In this document: positions 12,366-23,562 of the stretch, piece by piece
Position numbering within the stretch: position 1 is the stretch's first letter
Layout of the letters: each line of letters begins with the position of its first letter
Origin: Clavelina lepadiformis
Taxonomy: Eukaryota; Chordata; Ascidiacea; Aplousobranchia; Clavelinidae
NCBI RefSeq assembly: GCF_947623445.1
Contig: NC_135248.1
Span: 5,518,977 to 5,582,976, forward strand
Length of the DNA stretch: 64,000 bases
Direction: 5' to 3'
Program-made: the position numbers and the translations under genes
The notes under the pieces: model-generated
Seen by the model: the letters and a program-made list of their open reading frames with translations, nothing else
What the model was told of the DNA's origin: nothing
Databases searched by the model: none

Positions 12366-14720
12366 CTTAACATGATAAAGAAATATTGATATTATGGAAA
12401 GAGTGTTTATGCATTTACAACGTGGTTACAGTCACAACAAAACACAGATTATCTTTGTTATGTTTGGCTAGCACACAAGGCTTTGTAATAAGTATTTACC
12501 AGTATTGTGTATACAGTGTAGATATGTAGAACACTTCAGCAAAATATAAAATAAATCATATACATATTTACGAAAAGGTTTAAATCTTATAAAAGTAATA
12601 TAAATCAAAGGTTAAACACTGAACATACTACTCAATCATGCCCAGAAAATTATTTTGCATACAAAATATGCAGAGGAAAATGTAATTTCTAATGCTAAAA
12701 TACATTGTTTCTGGGTCAAAAAATTGAAGATTAGCAATTTAATTTACAATTGGCAAATAGCGTAGTAATCATTAACAAATTAAAAAAAAAATGATTGCTT
12801 TGATCATAAAAGTACAGTGAGTGATAAAAAATACTTCACTTGTGGAAGACAAACTTTTTTCCACCCATGAGAAACATGGACCTATGTCTAACATAGGCAC
12901 CTACGATGGGTGTAATTTTCCACCATGGTTCCTCTGAACACCTTGAGTATTTCTGCTGTAGGTCTTTAGTGTTTCTCTACAGTCTGCATCATTAACTTCT
13001 GGAAACCACAGAGTAATTATGGAGACCCTTACCAACCTAGAATTTTAAATGTTGCTTTGAGAAAAAACCAAGTATGTCCACCCAAGGTCTCCATTGTTCT
13101 CGCTCAATATACATCCACGATTTCTAGTACTGTGTTTAGCATATTATGTGTTAAAAAGGTTGGCTATCAACATTTAATACTGATGCAAAAAGCATTTAAA
13201 TCATATTTAAATACTGATTTGTTTTGCCACGATTAAAATTGGCTCAAGTTTTATTATTATCTTTATGCCACAAAAAATTCATTTGAGGGCAGTTTATAAT
13301 AGCCTAGTTTATCTTATTCCATATAAAAACTTTTATAGTTTGAAAATTTTGCACACCCATTTTCCCAGTGTAACTTTTATATAATCTGCAACGAATTGTA
13401 TGACTTTCTGTTGAAAATATGTCAATTATAGCCATTCATTTTTAATGATTCAACCAGCGCAGCTCTTAAAAATGATAACCCTTTATAATGACGAAACGGT
13501 ATTTCTTGATACTATGCAGCCCTTTTCACACCAGGCTAGCTCTTGACAAATCCTCTATCCCAGGAAATTTTTGCAATATCTTAGAAAGAATTATGAGTGA
13601 GCAAAGTGTAACTTATCTCACTTTATGTTGCTAAAAACGTATTTGATGGCTATTATTTATTACTAAATATTACGTCACTAACTTGATCTCAGGACAATCC
13701 CAACTACTTTCCAAAAAATGCATCAGTTTTTAAATATGTCTTTAAACCATCTACTTGTGAAATAGTTTTTGTTTTGAAAAATTTAGTATGTTAGTTTGGT
13801 TTCTTACAGCGAATTACAAAAATTAAATGATATAGTAGGCTACAATGCAAATAGTAGTGGACCTAAAGTTAAATTATAATGTTACGATCAATAGTTACAA
13901 AAGTTTGACTTAAATTAACATTATCAAGACATTGTCTAGATAAAATGCTTGTTCTAGCCAGATTACACTTTGCCTAATGTACTTTAAGCAAAGTATGCAT
14001 TTATTTGTTGTAAAAAACTTGTGCAAAACAAAAATGCTTAGGTAACCACCAAACGCCGATGGAAATACACAAGCAGTGCAAATAGAAAAAGTATAATAGT
14101 GCAATGAGCTTTAAATTATCTCTTGTAGTTACATCTTTAGTTACCTCACATTATTGCCATTTGCACAAGATATTTTACTGACAGTAAAAATTTGATCGAC
14201 CTGTCGATTACAAACATACCTCAAGTCAATTGTACACCGATTCAAAGATGTTAGAATATTTACTTACGAAGAGTTTTTTATTTGAGACTATAAAAGTACT
14301 CAGAAAAGTTGAATGTCTGCTGCCTAGACAGCTCATTAACGAGGTACTGCTAAAACTACAACATTGTTTGTGACTGTTTTATCAGTTTATCATAGTCTAT
14401 TACTTGACACTGAATGTTTGAAACTCCATTAATGTCAATGCATCATAATGACCATTTTTATACAATCAATAGTGAAATATATCTTAAATTTGTTCCCTTA
14501 AAATCATGGTTAACGCAAAAGCAAATGGATAGGTAGGAAAAAACTGTGAAATGTTACCACTTAAATTAATTTTTGACATTAGTCAAACTTTTTTGGGTAA
14601 TAAAAAAAAATTACATAAAATCTTCACTTCACACTTTGGAATTCTGTCGCACGTGACACATGAGAAAATTTGTTTTGACTCAATGCTACATTTTTACATC
14701 TGAGTACTAGATTATTCTGG
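12366..14720. other. region upstream of SLC28, no exon found
   Basis: The promoter and the missing start exon of the SLC28 gene should lie here or further up, but no short exon with Met and the right phase stood out. Around 12860-12910 there are imperfect inverted repeats (CACCCATGAG...CGATGGGTG-like). The minus-strand frame at 13910-14104 has no recognisable features. Confidence 0.4.
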
Positions 14721-14721
14721 T

Positions 14722-14729
14722 TATATAAA
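14722..14729 (+). promoter_or_regulatory. TATA box before the 229-codon ORF
   Basis: TATATAAA lies 94 bp before the first in-frame ATG (14816). A start site about 30 bp downstream would leave a leader of roughly 60 nt. In DNA this AT-rich such a match is expected often by chance. Confidence 0.3.
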
Positions 14730-14815
14730 CGCTAGCATTGTCCTACACCTATGACTTCATATCTCGTACAATAAAAGTTTTATTCTTGTTATACTATGGT
14801 CCCAAACTGAAAAGC

Positions 14816-15505
14816 ATGTTACTTTTCAACGAGAACTCAGGAGTGCAGGGCAACCAAAATCGAGGTGAAATCAAGGGTGCCGAATGGTTAAACTCGAGAT
14901 GCACCAGGTGGACTTTGCAGTGTGATGGGCAAACGCAGAGCCTGTGTGCTCCGTTTTCCAAAGGAAAATATGAAGCATTGTGGTTAAGCAAGCACAGCCT
15001 TCAACACTCTAGAGGGTGCAAATGCCATGCTTTCCACAATATCAGTGGGCTGTGGCCCATATTTTATAGCATATTCACAACAATCAGCTTCGTTCGTGAG
15101 ATTAACTTCATCTGTGTTGTAAGCTTTTGGACATTTTTGTTGTGCTTAATCCTGCACCAATCTTTTCACTGCCTACAATCAGACCGGTTGAAAAGAACTT
15201 GTATGACAGTTTTTAATGACAAATCATGTGCACAAAACTTTGCAAGACTTTTAATGAAGCTTCAGTTTTTTGATCAGCAACTATCCACCAAATTTTCTTT
15301 GTCTTTTATTTATATCAGTGTAAATGCATTAAAGTATGCTGTCCATGTTGATGATTTTTGTGCATGTGTGTGCCACACTTTCCACAATGGCTTAAGACAG
15401 TATGATTACTCGAGAAAAATAATTAATCAATATAATATTTATGTTATCATTCAGGTTTGCCGAAATTTGAACAACTTATATCCCATAGTGTTATCAAAAA
15501 AATAA
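14816..15505 (+). CDS. unrecognised 229-aa single-exon ORF
   Basis: I do not recognise this protein. The frame is open from 14729 to the TAA at 15503-15505, and the first ATG is at 14816. About 255 consecutive sense codons are improbable by chance in DNA this AT-rich. A TATATAAA precedes it, and AATAAA overlaps the stop (15501-15506) and recurs at 15552-15557. The predicted protein is Cys- and aromatic-rich, with one hydrophobic run near its middle (FWTFLLCLIL) and no signal peptide at the start. A Cys-His-x-Phe-His-Asn pattern occurs twice (KCHAFHNIS and VCHTFHNGL); the DNA for both, near 15020 and 15368, is alike, so part of the ORF may have arisen by internal duplication. Alternatives are a chance frame inside a repeat or a decayed transposon gene. 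Confidence that it is translated is low. Confidence 0.3.
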   Translation: MLLFNENSGVQGNQNRGEIKGAEWLNSRCTRWTLQCDGQTQSLCAPFSKGKYEALWLSKHSLQHSRGCKCHAFHNISGLWPIFYSIFTTISFVREINFICVVSFWTFLLCLILHQSFHCLQSDRLKRTCMTVFNDKSCAQNFARLLMKLQFFDQQLSTKFSLSFIYISVNALKYAVHVDDFCACVCHTFHNGLRQYDYSRKIINQYNIYVIIQVCRNLNNLYPIVLSKK

Positions 15506-16986
15506 ATAACAATGAACGGTGAAAATGTAAAATCAATCATGCAAACATAAAAATAAAACCTTGCGAAAGAAAGCAAGATGAAATCATACTAAGTACTTGG
15601 GTTTCACAATGTTGAGATCCCTAAACTAGAGGCATTCTGGCATTTATAACCACAATGCAGAATATAAGGTTACAGACTTACAATGCCGCATTGAGTACCC
15701 TGGGGTACCTAAAATTATCGAAGTGACTATTTCACTGGCGTCCATGTAGCGAAGTTGCTGAATCACAATGCAGTGACCGGCAGATTTTCGCTGATGGGTT
15801 TATCACTCTCACTTTGGACGAGGGAAGAAAACAATGTGGTGGCATAGTGGTTAACGATGGGGCTCATATGCTGGAAGTCTTTGGTTTGAATCTTGCTATT
15901 GTTTGACTTGTTTTTTTGCCCAAATTTATTTTTGATCTAATTTAGTCATAAGAGGTGAAAGTGTGGGCAAAGAGGATTAGTTTTAGGTTAGCTTACACTT
16001 TGAAAAAAATAGCTTGTTGTTTTAAGTTGCTATTGAGCATACATTTCAATTCACTGATTAGCGTAATTGCCGTTTACCGTGTTTTCCTACTTCAACAAGC
16101 TAGCCTTCTTTAACTGGCTAGCCGTTTACCGAAGTAGCTTTTATCAAATTTGGTAACTGGCAGCCTAAAATGATCGATTAATTTGTTCTATACAATTCCA
16201 ATTGTAAGGGCTCTACTTCCACATAGCTGCATAAAATTGCACATAGCTGTTACACATAGTTGTACATTGCCGCACAGTGCACATAACACACTACAAAATA
16301 AGCAGTAAACAGATAGACATAGACTGAATACAAATACTATAGGCAAGCTATGGGTGTAGTTGCTGTGCTAGTTGTTACCAGCAATTATTACCTTAATTAT
16401 TTTTGAGCACGTTTTAAGATTGAAAATAAATATAGCTTGGTATCGCGATTGGGAATTTCCCTAATACAAAAGCGTTTTTTGCATCATTGTAATTCTTCGT
16501 CTTTTCATTTTTCTCATTTAACTCAAACGCTTGTTCAGGAATAAAATAATGAAATTCCGGAATGGAAATAAGACCGAAATTAAATAAAGAAAAATAAAAT
16601 AAACAATCCATTACAAACAGCATACGACTATTCGGTGAGCAGGTTCCTCCAGCTGCGTAGAGTAGCCTACTTAATACTCCTTTGTGACGTAATCGAAATC
16701 TAGGTTACTCAAACGTTGCAGTGAACATCCGAATGCTTGTTCCGAATTAATTTGTAACATTTTATAGACAGGGAAGTTATTCCGTTTGTTTGTGCATTCT
16801 GCATCGAGGCAACGTTTAAGGTTTTCATGGGAATTTTCTCACTGCCTAAGTATAACTTAGATATGTAGGCCTACCTGTAATGAAATGTAAATTAAGTTAT
16901 TTTTTGGTAACGACAACTATGCGTGATACATATTTATTACTATTAAAACATTTTAGAGATTTTCGATTCCTCATCGGGTTAAGTCG
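15506..16986. other. intergenic, contains a SINE-like tRNA segment
   Basis: Apart from the polymerase III box pair at 15840-15892, no gene was found. A stretch at about 16358-16415 is the reverse complement, with changes, of 50982-51038 in an SLC23 intron (core ATAATTGCTGGTAACAACTA), so it belongs to a dispersed repeat. Confidence 0.4.
15836..15910 (+). mobile_element. tRNA-derived SINE head (A and B boxes)
   Basis: TGGCATAGTGG (15840-15850) matches the polymerase III A-box consensus exactly. GGTTTGAATCT (15882-15892) is close to the B-box GGTTCGANTCC, with tRNA-like spacing. The stretch does not fold into a clear intact cloverleaf and is followed by a T-rich run (TTGTTTTTTTG near 15910-15920). 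It is more likely a SINE head or tRNA pseudogene than a working tRNA. Confidence 0.5.
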
Positions 16987-17432
16987 GATCGGTTGTCGAG
17001 TAGTTCGAGCGCTGACCTCGAAATAAATACGGCTCGTGTTCTACGGTTAGCCATGTGCGTCAGAATTCGCTTCTTTCAACATGTTCGTTAATTGCGAACA
17101 CGTTCACAATTTACGAACGCGTAAGTATGATATTTTGCCTGGCTCATATGGCTAACCATAGTGTTCCGTGTTCGATATACACAATGGCGGCTGGCGCTAT
17201 ACCGTTGTAATACAGGCAAGGCATTAACGGCACTTGCTCCTGTTCAGTGGACTTGGCGGACAGTTCTAAATTTTATATAAAAAATAATAAAAAACACAAA
17301 ATAAAAAGCAAGCGAAACTTTCACAAACGCTAGCTCGGTAACCGAGGCTCGTACGATAAAAAATGATCGCCGGGTTTAAGTCGTGCAAAGACTCTCCTCA
17401 GTCCGATGATAAAGATTAATTATATCATACCA
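16987..17432 (+). mobile_element. tRNA-derived SINE, family I, copy 1
   Basis: The 5' part (GGTTGTCGAGTAGTTCGAGC, from 16991) looks like the D-arm of a Leu/Ser-type tRNA and aligns with 20600-20650. The 3' part (17335-17420: CTCGGTAACCGAGG, then GCAAAGACT, CAGTCCGATGATAAAGATTA) aligns with 20826-20925. Orientation and order match copy 2. Copy 1 carries extra sequence in the middle, including an inverted repeat around GTTCGTTAATTGCGAAC, and directly abuts the MITE at 17433. Confidence 0.55.
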
Positions 17433-17597
17433 CAGAGGTCGGCAACCCCAGGCACGCGAGATAATTTGACGCGCACGTTATATCACCTTAAGAAAATGTA
17501 AAAAATGTCTTACAAAAATGTTTGGCACGCGAGTTGTTGATATTTTGACATTATTCATAAACTGGCACACTGCATACGGAAGGTTGCCGACCCAGGC
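17433..17597. mobile_element. hAT-like MITE (about 165 bp)
   Basis: The left end CAGAGGTCGGCAACCCC and the inverted right end (GGTTGCCGACC on the plus strand, ending near 17597) share an 11-bp GGTCGGCAACC core typical of hAT terminal repeats. The flanking 8-mers TCATACCA (17425-17432) and ATATACCA (17598-17605) agree at 6 of 8. GGCACGCGAG occurs just inside the left end and again at 17523. It contains no coding sequence. Confidence 0.5.
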
Positions 17598-17605
17598 ATA
17601 TACCA

Positions 17606-18218
17606 TAACAAAACAGCCCTGGTTACGGAGCAAGCCGTTGTGCAAGTTCCGATTGAAATACACGAATTTTTTATTTGTTTTTTGACTTTTTCTTATTAAT
17701 TGTTTATAGCCTAAGATTTTAAAATGACAGTTTTAGAATAACAATATAATCAGCAATTGTGCGATTTATTAGGCAGTAGAAAAACTACATAAAACAAAGC
17801 TTTAACTACTTTTGGCCTCTATACTACGACATTTTATTTGGTCCGCAAACATTTCCGTGACAATATAAACTCAAACACGATTTATAACAATGGAGGTCAA
17901 AGAGTCAAACGTGGAGGGATTCTTGTTTGACGCTTGGCGGGAAAGTTCCATGATAAAAGACAAAATCGTAGATTAAATGTGAAATTGCGTTTGTGACATT
18001 ACAATCGGTCGGAATTATTTTTTTTAGTATCTCCCCACACAGTAGGGAATTATTTCTTGACATTGAGCAAAATTTTTGCAAAGTACTTATTCACTTATCA
18101 TTCTACAAACGTACACTTTAAAAACTGAGTTGGTTTCAATTGGCCCCTGGATTTGCTATTGTGGGAAGCGCATTCTATGTGTCTCAAGAGGCAACTTTGG
18201 TATGACTCATTGACACAG
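17606..18218. other. intergenic, nothing recognised
   Basis: A short minus-strand frame between about 17880 and 17990 gives a peptide starting MELSRQASNKNPSTF and ending VINRV before a stop. It could be a terminal exon of a minus-strand gene (see 19460-19602), but no splice-consistent link was found. Confidence 0.3.
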
Positions 18219-18653
18219 ATGGTTATGCAAACGATCGTCTGGGGCCGCAGCCAAACGCTTCACAGAAAAGCACATGTTATTGTAAGGCAGAAATGTAACC
18301 AACAGCAAACGTGGTCGAATTAAAAGTTTTTGACGACCAAGACTTGGCAAACTTTTGGCCTTTGTTGAACCGAAGTGAAAAGCAATATCTAAGGGAAAAC
18401 AGGTATTGTTTCTAAAATACGCAACTCGTTTATAGAGTTTAAATTCTGTGCTTTTATCCTGACTCCCATTCTCTTTTAACTTGTTTGCTTGCTTGATAGA
18501 CGTAGCATTGGCAAACAGTTTTACCAATAATAAACGCGAAGCCGAGTATTGCGGTGTTTATCCTTGGCAAACCACTTCGTGAGCTTACGTGTGAGCTTGT
18601 TCTGATGGCTCCTTTGTTCATATTGAGTTACTTTTGTCTTCCTGGGAAGTCGT
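18219..18653 (+). repeat. 435-bp dispersed repeat, copy 1
   Basis: Almost the whole block is repeated in the same orientation at 23563-23996 with only scattered substitutions (by eye roughly 95 percent identical). The break points are sharp on both sides. No target-site duplication or terminal repeat was seen. On the minus strand this copy holds an open frame of 106 codons (18207-18527) that is interrupted in copy 2, so the frame is probably not under selection. Confidence 0.8.
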
Positions 18654-19459
18654 ACTGCTGTTAGCCATAAGCACGCTTCTCTCCTTTCACTGTTTATTGT
18701 ACTGAAAAGTTTAGCATCTAATTCGTCGCTCCGTACAGTTAATGGCGAAAAATAAACGATGTAAAAAAGTAAACAATATTCAAGTAATGCATGTTGAAAC
18801 CGAACTAATGTTCATTGGGAATAAAATTCCATCATCATATTCATCTCACTTGTGGAAGTACACGGTCGTGTAATATGGTGTTATACAATTTCTGTTGCTT
18901 TCAGTACTGCATGCCTAACAAATAGGTTACTCTGGTTACTGTATTTTACAGTTTTCCGTAGCCCAAAAGATGACGAGAATAGACCTAACAAATATACCCA
19001 GTTTTTTTAAACATAAACCATCTTTGCTTCCTACTTTAGTTGTCATTACTGCATCCAATAACGTGAGCAGTCTTCTCCACTAAATATGGAGTTCGTTATT
19101 CTATTCCGTATACAATAGATACTCTAGGAGTGAAGAATAAAGGCAGCTTATATTCGCTGGCATTTTACTCTAGTCGAAAAAAGCATCAAAAACAAACTTT
19201 TTCAATATTTTTGGATAATTTTTTTGGACTGTTCGAAAGATGTTGAGGTGGATTTCTTAATACGGAATTTGGAGTTCTGCTTTGAAGAAATGTTGTTAAA
19301 TTATGATGAAAGGTAAAGTGCATGAGTGAACATCCAGTTAAGTCAGCGCAGAGATATTTCGTCATGAACATACGTATGTTAAACTGAGTAGCTAAAACAG
19401 TAAAAATAATTAGAAAAAAGGAAGACTATAGGTTATTTATACAAGCATATCAGTATCAA
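18654..19459. other. intergenic, nothing firm
   Basis: No exon could be supported. On the minus strand a polypyrimidine-AG acceptor precedes 19386, but any frame joined from the candidate exon above stops within nine codons. Confidence 0.35.
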
Positions 19460-19602
19460 CATACTTGAAAAATTTGATTTATTTGTCCAGTTCCCGATTG
19501 CACTTCCAAAACATTTTGTAATTCTGGCTGGGCGGTAAATTGTCCGTTTGATTCGTTTTTTGCATTTGCAGTAAACGACGTTACGGCTGGAGTAGATGTC
19601 AT
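19460..19602 (-). CDS. candidate first coding exon of an unknown gene
   Basis: Read on the minus strand, ATG at 19602 opens 47 codons, rich in Ser, Thr, Gln and Asn without Cys or Trp (starts MTSTPAVTSFTANAKNESNG), and runs to a GTATGT donor just below 19460. A TATA-like TTTATAAC sits about 65 bp upstream on the same strand. The composition looks like a soluble N-terminal tail of a real protein. No continuation exon was found before 18650, so the gene is either very short, uses a distant exon, or is false. Confidence 0.25.
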
Positions 19603-20599
19603 TGCTAAACTTACGTAAATTCAACGCTATATTTGCCTAGAAGAGCAGATGTTATTGTCAAGTTGTTATAAAGGTATAATTGAATTTAATCGAATAATTA
19701 AAATGGAAGCTGTAAAATTCTTTGACACAAAACACGAAATAATGGTAAGACTAAAAATAATTAATTGCCTGCCAGTGATTGCAAAACGAGTACAGTCATA
19801 TTTGTTTAAATTGTCTGAAAATATACTTTTTGGCATCATTTTACTTAACTTATTTGATTTCAACCAGTAAGAAAATATATATTTCTCTGCAATTGCTGTA
19901 AAGAGATTTCGAAGAAGCGTCTATTACAAAAGAATAAATTGCAAACAATAAACAAATTTGAAAGCTATCGTATATGAACTGGTTCCTAGATCTACATGCG
20001 GTCATCTAACCTCATTGCAACCTCATTTTCATTTGTTTAACCCATCCCTTATGCCTTGAACTAAAGTGTATCTCAACGTATTTTGAATTCCTTAGTTTGA
20101 ACAATGCAATCAATTCACTGATCAAATCTGCTTTTTGTAAGCAATCTGCTTTTGTTTGACGTTTCAAATGTTAGTCACTTCTCAGCAGAATATTTATTAT
20201 AGGCTATAATTAGAAGAAAACACTTGCTATTGAAACAACCCAAACAACTTTAGCAAAACAAATTTTTATATAAATTGTTCTTTTGATTCAGTGGTCTATT
20301 ACGAATACTGTAAAAATATTTCGTTTTTTTGGGGGGAGCACGTTACAGCAGCAACTGAGCTTTCGTTCTAACTTTTCTCTGTGTTTAAGCTGCGAATGTT
20401 GCTAACGCGAGTAAACACAGAACCTATGGGATAAAGATTTTTATAATTGTTTGTCAAAGACTTTTTTTCGCCAAAGACTTTGTTAGCTCTTTTAAGTAAT
20501 CAAGAATTCAAGATGCTTTATATTGTGCTGTTCCTCCTATGGAGAACCAATGAGCTACAATGTAAACAAAATATTAACACAGTGTTTCGTTATTGTTTG
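19603..20599. other. intergenic, nothing recognised
   Basis: Overlapping plus and minus frames around 19649-19870 cover the same AT-rich DNA in both strands and show no family features. Confidence 0.4.
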
Positions 20600-20945
20600 T
20601 CGGTTAGGTGGTCGAGTAATGGAGCGCTGGGCCCGCAATAATTAATGCGGCCGGTGATCGATAACTTTTGTAATAACCTTGAACAAGGTATTCACGACGT
20701 TTGCTTTTGTTCAGTATTTCTGATGAACAGTTCCGAATTCGGGCAATACAGTATTACATGAAAATCAAAAAAATCAAAAATAAAAATCTGTGTTTCAATT
20801 ATATCAATCGAATCTTTCACAACGGCTATTTCGGTAACCGGGACCCGGGACCCGGGTGATGAGGAATCATCCCCGATCATCATCGAGCAAAGACGTTTCC
20901 CAGTCCGAAGATACAGATTATGATACGATACGACCGTATCCAATC
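20600..20945 (+). mobile_element. tRNA-derived SINE, family I, copy 2
   Basis: Begins with GGTTAGGTGGTCGAGTAATG (20601 on), which resembles a tRNA A-box region. It then gives GAGCGCTGGGCC and a degenerate B-box region (CGGTGATCGATAAC). Its 3' end (GGTAACCGGG ... GCAAAGACG ... CAGTCCGAAGATACAGATTA) matches copy 1 at 17340-17420. A triplicated GGGACCC motif lies at about 20840-20857. Confidence 0.55.
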
Positions 20946-22380
20946 ACAAATTGCATCAAAGCGCCCATTAAAAAAGGAAAAAAGTCATTGCTTATCAAAT
21001 CATGTATTGTTAAATAGGTCCTAACCGTCCTATGTTAGGAACAACCTTATTCCTCTTACCTCAGTGTCGAAGTGATCACTGCCGAAAAGACTAGCTCGTA
21101 ACTTTGCGAAGATAGGGCGTAGGACCCTGAAATTTATGGAATTTTCCTGAAAATGTGCGAGTTTCACTACTATGTTACTACCATATCGATCGCTTATGAA
21201 AGATTTTAGCAAAATCTTGGAAAATTTTCATATTTTGTTTCCATGAGGCTCGCTAGGGTCGTTTACCAATCAATGTCAATCCTCGTGTCAGGTGGTCATC
21301 TGGGTTTGGGTATTTAAACCAGTTTTATGAATGGAACTGCATGATGCTTGACTTTCTAATAGAATGATGCTGGGCTTACTTTCATCTTATAATGTCGATA
21401 GTTGGACTACCATGCTGAAATCACAGGCGATTGTTTTGTTACTAACACAGTATACAGACGATATAGAGTAGACGAAACAGACATTTCAAAGCATTTCAAA
21501 TGCAACAAAGCGATCGTATTTCAATTTTAGCAACCCGCTCGTGGTTTTATGAAATAATAATTTCACGAAACGACATCAGTCTTGAGACGAATTACGCTAA
21601 AATATGAACAATGTAATTTGCTACTCAACAACCGCATACGTACAAATTTATGCTTTTGACATTTCACAAAAAATTGAAAGCATTGAAGAAAACTGATTGT
21701 TTTTCGACCATCCGCTACATCTCATTGATTTCAATCTTCATATAAAAAATTGTGACAATTACCGTAATGCCTCAGTGATAAACGACGCAAACGTACGATG
21801 CGTTGCATCATGTCGAAAAAATAGCGCACAGAACTTTACAAAAATCAGTAATGTTGTTTGTTTATGATGTGAGAAAAATTGCGTTTCTTACTTGTTTTGT
21901 CCCATTGGTTGTGATTTATCGCTACAATAGAATGCAGTTTGAAAAGTTTTAGCTTGTCCGAGTTGTACTACGCTCTTATGGGACTTTCTACAAGCTGCTT
22001 TAGTAATGTATATGTCAAAAACTTGATTAAGCCTTCTGACTTCTTACACGCTCGCCGTTTCGAAAGAAAATTGACAAAATTTCTGAAACTGACACACAAC
22101 GAAGACCAAACACATAAAACGATTTTGTTGTGTTCGTTAAATCAATATATCAATAAAAATATTCTGACCTTTATAACAATTACTAGTAAATAAAAATGTT
22201 ACAGATTTTTTGCCCTTTGATTTTGACCCCTGTGGCTTTGTAATGTTTTTCATCAAACACGCTTCATTCCGGGATGTGTGTTTGTGCTTGTTATAAATTG
22301 TAAATAAAATACAGACAAAAATTGACTGCTGGTGCGTCATCGTCTTCATTCATGTTTGAGTCGATGTTCTTCGTCATTCG
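20946..22380. other. intergenic, nothing recognised
   Basis: No gene, RNA gene or clear repeat. Short frames at 21030-21212, 21939-22193 and 22137-22349 have no recognisable motif. Confidence 0.4.
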
Positions 22381-22975
22381 AACCAGATGTCTAGTCAGCA
22401 GTCGAGCTATCATCCAGAACGCACAGATCGTGTGCTCTGGGAGGAGCTTGATAAATGAAACCAGAGTCGTAAAGATTTAATGGCTCGACTCTAGTCGGGC
22501 TCGAGCTACTTTTTGCAAAGACTTGATTTGAAATGAGTCGTTTAAAAGATAACCTAAAAGACTTGACTTGACCCGAGTCGGTTCTTGTTGATTAGATTTT
22601 GGTATTAGGTAAAACAAGTTTTTTCTTTTGTCCAAACCATAAACGTGTTACTTGAAATGAAGTTTATTGTCTTTGAACGCAATTGCAGCCGCAAAACGAA
22701 ATAAAATTTCAAACATCTTGTTGACAGAAGCGGTGTTGTTGTGTTCTGTATTGCATGGCTTCGAATATCAATTGACTTGTCTTAGCTCGAGTCACTTCTT
22801 TCAAAAGACTCGACTTGACTTGAGTCTTAAATGGTTAATGACATGGCTTAACTTGCGACTCCAGTTTGATGACTTGATTACGACTCTGGATGAAACTCTA
22901 AAGTATGACGTGGTCTTTGACTTGGTCCTCTCATTACGCAGCGTTTGCTACTTAGCACAGGAGGAGAGTTGAACG
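22381..22975. repeat. region of repeated GACTTGA/GACTCGA motifs
   Basis: Variants of GACTTGACTTGAGTC and CTCGAGTC recur many times in both orientations (for example at 22482, 22556-22580, 22785 and 22807-22830). A related stretch lies at about 55610-55715. This is typical of a decayed foldback or MITE family made of CTCGA/TCGAG units. The open frame at 22667-22972 runs through it and is probably a by-product. Confidence 0.45.
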
Positions 22976-23060
22976 AAATCGACGGACACCAGCTTACAGG
23001 CGGTTAAGCCGAACCCAAGTTTTCCTATTGGCAGCGAACATCTAATGGGGTGAGGGAGGG
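22976..23060 (-). mobile_element. SINE head, family II, copy 1 (degenerate)
   Basis: Read on the minus strand it gives GGCTTAACCGCCTGTAAGC, then a decayed B-box region (TGTCCGTCGATTTC). It aligns with the better-preserved copy at 28320-28380, which has TCGTTCGATTCC. Confidence 0.4.
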
Positions 23061-23562
23061 CATAGGGTACTCCGTATTCTATTTATATTTCTCCTAACGA
23101 GCCGTACTGATGCCCGAGTTGCCTACTCAGCGTGTCATAACGGTTCTAGTGAGACCAGAAAAAATCAGGTGTCTTACTGCCTTATCATAGTGGTACAGCT
23201 TGCACATTTGTTGATGAAAATAGCTTTAAGCGGCGGAGGTATGGGATGAACGTAATGAGAATGCAAAGACAATAAACAGATCCGCATAGTTTCCGTCATA
23301 GTTTCCGACACTTTAATTCTTCAACATAAATAAAGTTATATAGATGTTATCAATACTTTGTTAATATAATCATAGTGCAAAAATTGCGGTCGCACCTTTG
23401 CATTGCACCTTTGTGGCCTAATTCGACTCAATGATTTCTTCCACCGCATTTTCTAGATTTTTGTCAAGTAAGCGTTGATAAAGGTTTTCCGGGAGACAAT
23501 TTTTCGAAAAACTTCAACATGATTATAAGTAAGTTAATGGCAAATGCTACGACACCAAGCAA
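23061..23562. other. intergenic, nothing recognised
   Basis: No gene. A minus-strand frame across 23464-23652 includes a hydrophobic run, but half of it lies inside the 435-bp repeat and half in unique DNA, so it is probably accidental. Confidence 0.4.
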
